In this document: in pieces, positions 24,977 to 27,944 of the stretch
How the letters are laid out: each line of letters begins with the position of its first letter
How positions within the stretch are numbered: the stretch's first letter is position 1
NCBI GenBank assembly: GCA_046074645.1
Contig: JBJTOP010000073.1
Location: 1 to 27,944 of the forward strand
DNA: 27,944 nucleotides
Source of the DNA: SXXK01 sp046074645
GTDB lineage: Bacteria > Planctomycetota > Planctomycetia > Planctomycetales > Planctomycetaceae
Direction: 5' to 3'
The notes under the pieces: model-generated
What the model saw: the letters and a program-made list of their open reading frames with translations, nothing else
The model's database searches: none
What the model was told of the DNA's origin: nothing
Position numbers and translations under genes: made by a program

Positions 24977-25570
24977 TCAAAACGCCCCGTCCACACGCGG
25001 CGAAATGTTGGCCGTCGTAAACACAAACAGAATGCACACCCATACCACACCAAGGATGTGCCAGAATCCAGCCGCAAACGTCACACCCCACGAATACTCG
25101 TGGTCGTAACGGTCGGCAAAAGCAGACAATGTCACCCACAGCAGAATCGACTGCGCCACAAGAAAGTGCATCGCGTGCAGCACTGTGAACATAATCACAA
25201 AACCATGCACGCCCAGCTGAGCCTCTTCAGGAGAATTGCCGCCCTTGTCGATCGCCCACAAACCGTATCCCTGAACAGACACAAACGCCATCGCAGAAAT
25301 CAATGCCTGCAACAGCGATCGGCGAAACTCCACCTGCTTCTCACGCCGCACATGCATCCGCGCCTGCTCCAGCTGCCAGCTGCCAACGGCCAGCAACACA
25401 GTGCTCAGCAGGAACGCCCAGGGAAGCCGCAGCCGATCCGCCGGCGGCTGGCGACCAAAAACAGCTCCCAACAGCAGTGCCGTTACAAGCACCAATGCCG
25501 CCTGCAGAATTGTGGCCAGAAAAAAACGCCGCGCCAGCGGAACGCGGATCACATCCCAGCGATCTGCCAT
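24977..25570 (-). CDS. Haem-copper oxidase subunit III-like membrane protein
   Basis: The 197-residue product has five hydrophobic segments of transmembrane length and the family pattern of cytochrome c oxidase subunit III: PWAFLLSTVLLAVGSWQLEQA in TM2, LLQALISAMAFVSVQGYGLWAI in TM3 (cited in short: AMAFVSVQGYGLW), LHAMHFLVAQSILLW in TM4, and FWHILGVVWVCILFV at the end. In classical subunit III the TM3 pattern ends in Q-x-x-E-W; here the Glu position holds Gly. Subunits I and II are not nearby. It follows the VKOR-thioredoxin gene by 16 bp on the same strand, so the two are likely co-transcribed. Confidence 0.85.
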   Translation of the reverse strand: MADRWDVIRVPLARRFFLATILQAALVLVTALLLGAVFGRQPPADRLRLPWAFLLSTVLLAVGSWQLEQARMHVRREKQVEFRRSLLQALISAMAFVSVQGYGLWAIDKGGNSPEEAQLGVHGFVIMFTVLHAMHFLVAQSILLWVTLSAFADRYDHEYSWGVTFAAGFWHILGVVWVCILFVFTTANISPRVDGAF

Positions 25571-25586
25571 GGAATTTTATCAACCT

Positions 25587-27179
25587 TTATTTACGGCGAC
25601 GACCAGTACCCTGCGGAGATCGTGTCGGCTGACCTGCGACCGCCGGCGACTCCGCGACCGCCGAGGACGGTGATGCACCTCCTGTGACCGGCAGGAGATT
25701 CTGCAGGCGATTCTGCAGCCATGCCGATGAGACCGCACCTTCGGCTACGAGGTCTGGGAAGAGCAGTTTCGGGAGCACACCAGCGTTCGCGCTTCTGTAC
25801 AATTGAACGTGCATCTCAATGAATTTTTTGGGCATATTCGTTCCAGACGCTTTAGTTTGAAGCTCTGTGTCGAGCGCGAGTTTACCGACGAGGGTCTCGG
25901 CCTGAGCTCTGGCGGCGGCAGGCTGACGAGCGGATGCCATCAGCCAGTCGTGGTACTGTGGAAAAACGGCTGGATTGCACCGCCAGACCGCCACGGCAAG
26001 TTCACTCAATTCACAGGACCCCGCCATCTGGGAAGATGTGAAGGCATTGCAGTTTCTGTGGAGCGGTACCGGCAGAGCGATCATGGCGACGTCGGGGCCA
26101 AGCTTCTTCATGGTGGCGGTGATCGCCAGATGGTTGGCCCTGCAGTGCGGGCAGGTGTAGTCGAACAATTCCACGAAGACGCAGGGGGCCGTGGGGGACC
26201 CAATCAGCGGCCATGCGTAGACATCGAGCTCTGCGAAACCACGCGAACCACCCAAAGAAACCTTGATCATTTTCGCCGGTTTGGCTGGAGCCGCCGGTTC
26301 GTCCGGAGGCGCACCGCCAGAATTGTCGGCACTCGCTCCAGTCGTGCCCTCGTCACCCGATGACAGAAAGCCACTGATGAGCGACCGCGGCAGCGGCAGT
26401 GAGACAGAGTGAGCAACAAACACGTTCAGAAGATCCACAGGAGAAACCCGGCGGATTGCAGCACCGGCAGGTGGAGCAAACAATTGGGGCTGGGATGGGG
26501 GGGCAAAAAGCTGACTGCCCGAATTGTCCCCCGGAGGTTGCTCAATTGCAGGAATGACCACCGGCTCAGGTGGCTCAGTCCCCAGCTGCACGAGTGCCAG
26601 AAGTCCGGCGCCCAGCACTGCAATGGCACCGGACTGCTGCCGAACGGCGAGCGACACAGGGGCCTTGAACAAGGCGATTCCAGCGAGGATCAGGCTGCAC
26701 GTGTGAGCCCCCATGCACCAAGGGCAGATGTGGCCAATCACCCCCACCTGAATGCTGATAAACCAGATCGCGGCCAGCCCGGCAGACAGGAAACCAGCCG
26801 TCAGGAATTGCCAGAGCAGCCTGTGGAAGCCAACGGTCGCCGGACGGCCCGCGAAGGACAGCAATGCCAGCAAAGAGCCATATAGCGCGACCGCCGGGAT
26901 ACTGACAGGCACTCCGCCCACCTTCGACCATTCACTCCCCAGCACGTGCTCGCAATTCACCACGCCCGCCGCCCCACACCCCGCCACAGGCTGCATCTGC
27001 AGCGCTGACCACGCCAGATACAGGGAAATGCTTAATCCTGTGAGCGACAAACTGCGGCAGATCCAGACAAGCCGGGAAGAACACAGCGGTCCACAAGCGG
27101 CCGTGCTGGCCTGCCCCACAAGCGGTGCCGCAATGGAAAGGTCCTGACTGACACTCGGATGAAAAAGTTTCACGGACAT
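25587..27179 (-). CDS. VKOR-family protein fused to a DsbA/thioredoxin-like domain
   Basis: With the ATG at 27179 (the frame opens 23 codons earlier) the product has 530 residues. Residues about 38-200 form a VKOR domain of four or five membrane helices: loop cysteines Cys68 and Cys76 (CX7C), Ser-containing GSEWSKVGGVPVS, and the active-site CPWC at 152-155. A Pro-rich linker (about 200-305) carries a doubled QLFAPP. The C-terminal DsbA-like domain has FDYTCPHC with Cys343 and Cys346. Such fusions use quinone to make disulfide bonds in exported proteins; electrons pass from substrate to the CPHC, to the VKOR loop, to CPWC, to quinone. It is longer than typical bacterial VKOR-Trx fusions because of the linker. 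It precedes the oxidase subunit III gene by 16 bp. Confidence 0.92.
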   Translation of the reverse strand: MSVKLFHPSVSQDLSIAAPLVGQASTAACGPLCSSRLVWICRSLSLTGLSISLYLAWSALQMQPVAGCGAAGVVNCEHVLGSEWSKVGGVPVSIPAVALYGSLLALLSFAGRPATVGFHRLLWQFLTAGFLSAGLAAIWFISIQVGVIGHICPWCMGAHTCSLILAGIALFKAPVSLAVRQQSGAIAVLGAGLLALVQLGTEPPEPVVIPAIEQPPGDNSGSQLFAPPSQPQLFAPPAGAAIRRVSPVDLLNVFVAHSVSLPLPRSLISGFLSSGDEGTTGASADNSGGAPPDEPAAPAKPAKMIKVSLGGSRGFAELDVYAWPLIGSPTAPCVFVELFDYTCPHCRANHLAITATMKKLGPDVAMIALPVPLHRNCNAFTSSQMAGSCELSELAVAVWRCNPAVFPQYHDWLMASARQPAAARAQAETLVGKLALDTELQTKASGTNMPKKFIEMHVQLYRSANAGVLPKLLFPDLVAEGAVSSAWLQNRLQNLLPVTGGASPSSAVAESPAVAGQPTRSPQGTGRRRK

Positions 27180-27522
27180 CGCAGACCCATCCCGCTGCAG
27201 GAAACATTCTGCAGAAGAAGTTTTCACTCCGCTCCATCGCACGTTCACACCCCAACCGACAATCGGCGGGCAGTTCCTTCCCGATCAAATCAACCCCCGC
27301 CATGGCTGCCGAACCACTCCCGTTCACCGCATTCCTTCAGCAGGCAACTGGCGAATCTACCTCAATATAGCTGGTTCTTTTCGTTGTCTGTCGCTTTTTT
27401 TCAACATCGGGGGACAGAATACTGGTTTTTTTGGGGGGCACATCCGGCAAATTGCACCCGCAAGCTCGACAAATCACCGTCCTCCCCGTTTTTCCAAAAT
27501 GCTCCTCACCAATGCCCTCCTG
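27180..27522. other. Intergenic stretch without a supported gene
   Basis: The stretch between the VKOR fusion and the tRNA promoter has a run of T followed by six G near 27424-27437 and several pyrimidine tracts. Frames on both strands are short and not protein-like. The promoter of the VKOR gene must lie at its left end, but I see no convincing hexamer pair on the minus strand. Confidence 0.5.
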
Positions 27523-27550
27523 TTGACCACATCCGCCGGATCGCTAAAAT
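27523..27550 (+). promoter_or_regulatory. Promoter of tRNA-Pro
   Basis: TTGACC at 27523-27528, a 16-bp spacer, and TAAAAT at 27545-27550 give a near-consensus sigma-70-type promoter. The expected start near 27557 would leave a 30-nt leader before the mature tRNA. Confidence 0.65.
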
Positions 27551-27586
27551 CCGCCCAGCCTGTCATGGGACCACCCACAACAGCAA

Positions 27587-27664
<78 letters not shown>

Positions 27665-27665
27665 C

Positions 27666-27704
27666 AAAAGCCTTGTCAGCAAGTCTCGCTGATAAGGCTT
27701 TTTT
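27666..27704 (+). terminator. Intrinsic terminator of tRNA-Pro
   Basis: A 15-bp stem (27666-27680 with 27688-27702, one G-U pair) encloses a 7-nt loop and is followed by a run of six T (27699-27704, partly in the stem). It begins 5 nt after the tRNA. The A-run at its left side means it could also work on the minus strand. Confidence 0.88.
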
Positions 27705-27944
27705 ACTGTGCATTGCAAGGTTTTTAGACCTCCGCACGCCTGAATCGCAAATAATCAGGATCGTCGGCGACGTGTCAGCAGATGCCATCCGGTGCCGAGA
27801 TCACCGCGGGTTCCGGATCACGAGTGCAGATTGCCTTAAACGGCCTCCGGGCCGTGTTTCACAGGCCGCACCGTCAGAAGGAAACAGGCAAGTGCGCCTT
27901 CAGGTCCATGTGGCGATTCCTGACAGAAGCGACAGTCACGCCCT
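27705..27944. other. Right edge, coding status unresolved
   Basis: Two frames run off the window end. On the minus strand 35 codons are open from the edge to a TAA at 27836-27838, ending VRPVKHGPEAV, and could be the C-terminus of a gene lying to the right. On the plus strand an ATG at 27782 opens 54 codons to the edge. Neither peptide shows a family pattern. A hairpin ACGGCC/GGCCGT lies at 27840-27855. The bidirectional-looking terminator at 27666-27704 would suit the minus-strand reading. Confidence 0.25.

Overview
The window looks like a chromosomal segment of a planctomycete (order Planctomycetales or a close relative). The evidence is the mix of families: a secreted DUF1549/DUF1553 protein with a haem-type motif, a PSCyt1-like cytochrome fused to WD40 repeats, a PPC-domain exoprotein and a YTV-type cysteine-rich wall repeat protein. 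DNA is GC-rich, genes sit on both strands in short runs, and many starts lack a strong Shine-Dalgarno sequence. I could run no database search; assignments come from reading motifs.

Layout, left to right. (1) 1-3200: the N-terminal part of a YihX-like HAD phosphatase (minus), a complete leuC (plus) whose 3' end overlaps a secreted protein of unknown function (minus). (2) 3162-7000: a YTV-like repeat protein (plus), a shortened MnmE-like GTPase (minus) and a PAPS-type sulfotransferase (plus). (3) 7000-9731: a TPR lipoprotein and a small HExxH zincin-like protein (both minus), then a 726-bp non-coding stretch with three inverted repeats. (4) 9732-19522: the most distinctive block, four genes on the plus strand: Ig/haem/DUF1549/DUF1553 protein, PPC protein with a long coiled coil, cytochrome c-WD40 protein that also carries a long coiled coil, and a 2-keto-3-deoxygluconate kinase. 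(5) 19547-23707: serine acetyltransferase, a 687-residue secreted protein of unknown function and a PolB-type 3'-5' exonuclease (all minus). (6) 23882-27179: a MoxR ATPase (plus) facing a two-gene unit (minus) of a VKOR-thioredoxin fusion and a haem-copper oxidase subunit III. (7) 27520-27944: tRNA-Pro(CGG) with a recognisable promoter and an intrinsic terminator, then an unresolved right edge.

How the genes may work together. Much of the window serves the cell envelope. The block at 9732-18349 encodes three exported proteins, two with haem c motifs and two with alanine/lysine-rich coiled coils of about 150-195 residues; a coil-assembled extracytoplasmic complex is a testable inference. The VKOR-thioredoxin fusion is an exported disulfide-forming enzyme and the YTV protein has about 28 cysteines, so the first could act on the second, although they are 21 kb apart. 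leuC, moxR and the DUF1549/DUF1553 gene all lack their usual immediate partners (leuD, DUF58, DUF1501) here.

The strongest candidates for something undescribed are the paired coiled-coil exoproteins, the MnmE paralogue that has lost its catalytic C-terminal end, and the exact 16-residue periodicity of the YTV-like protein.
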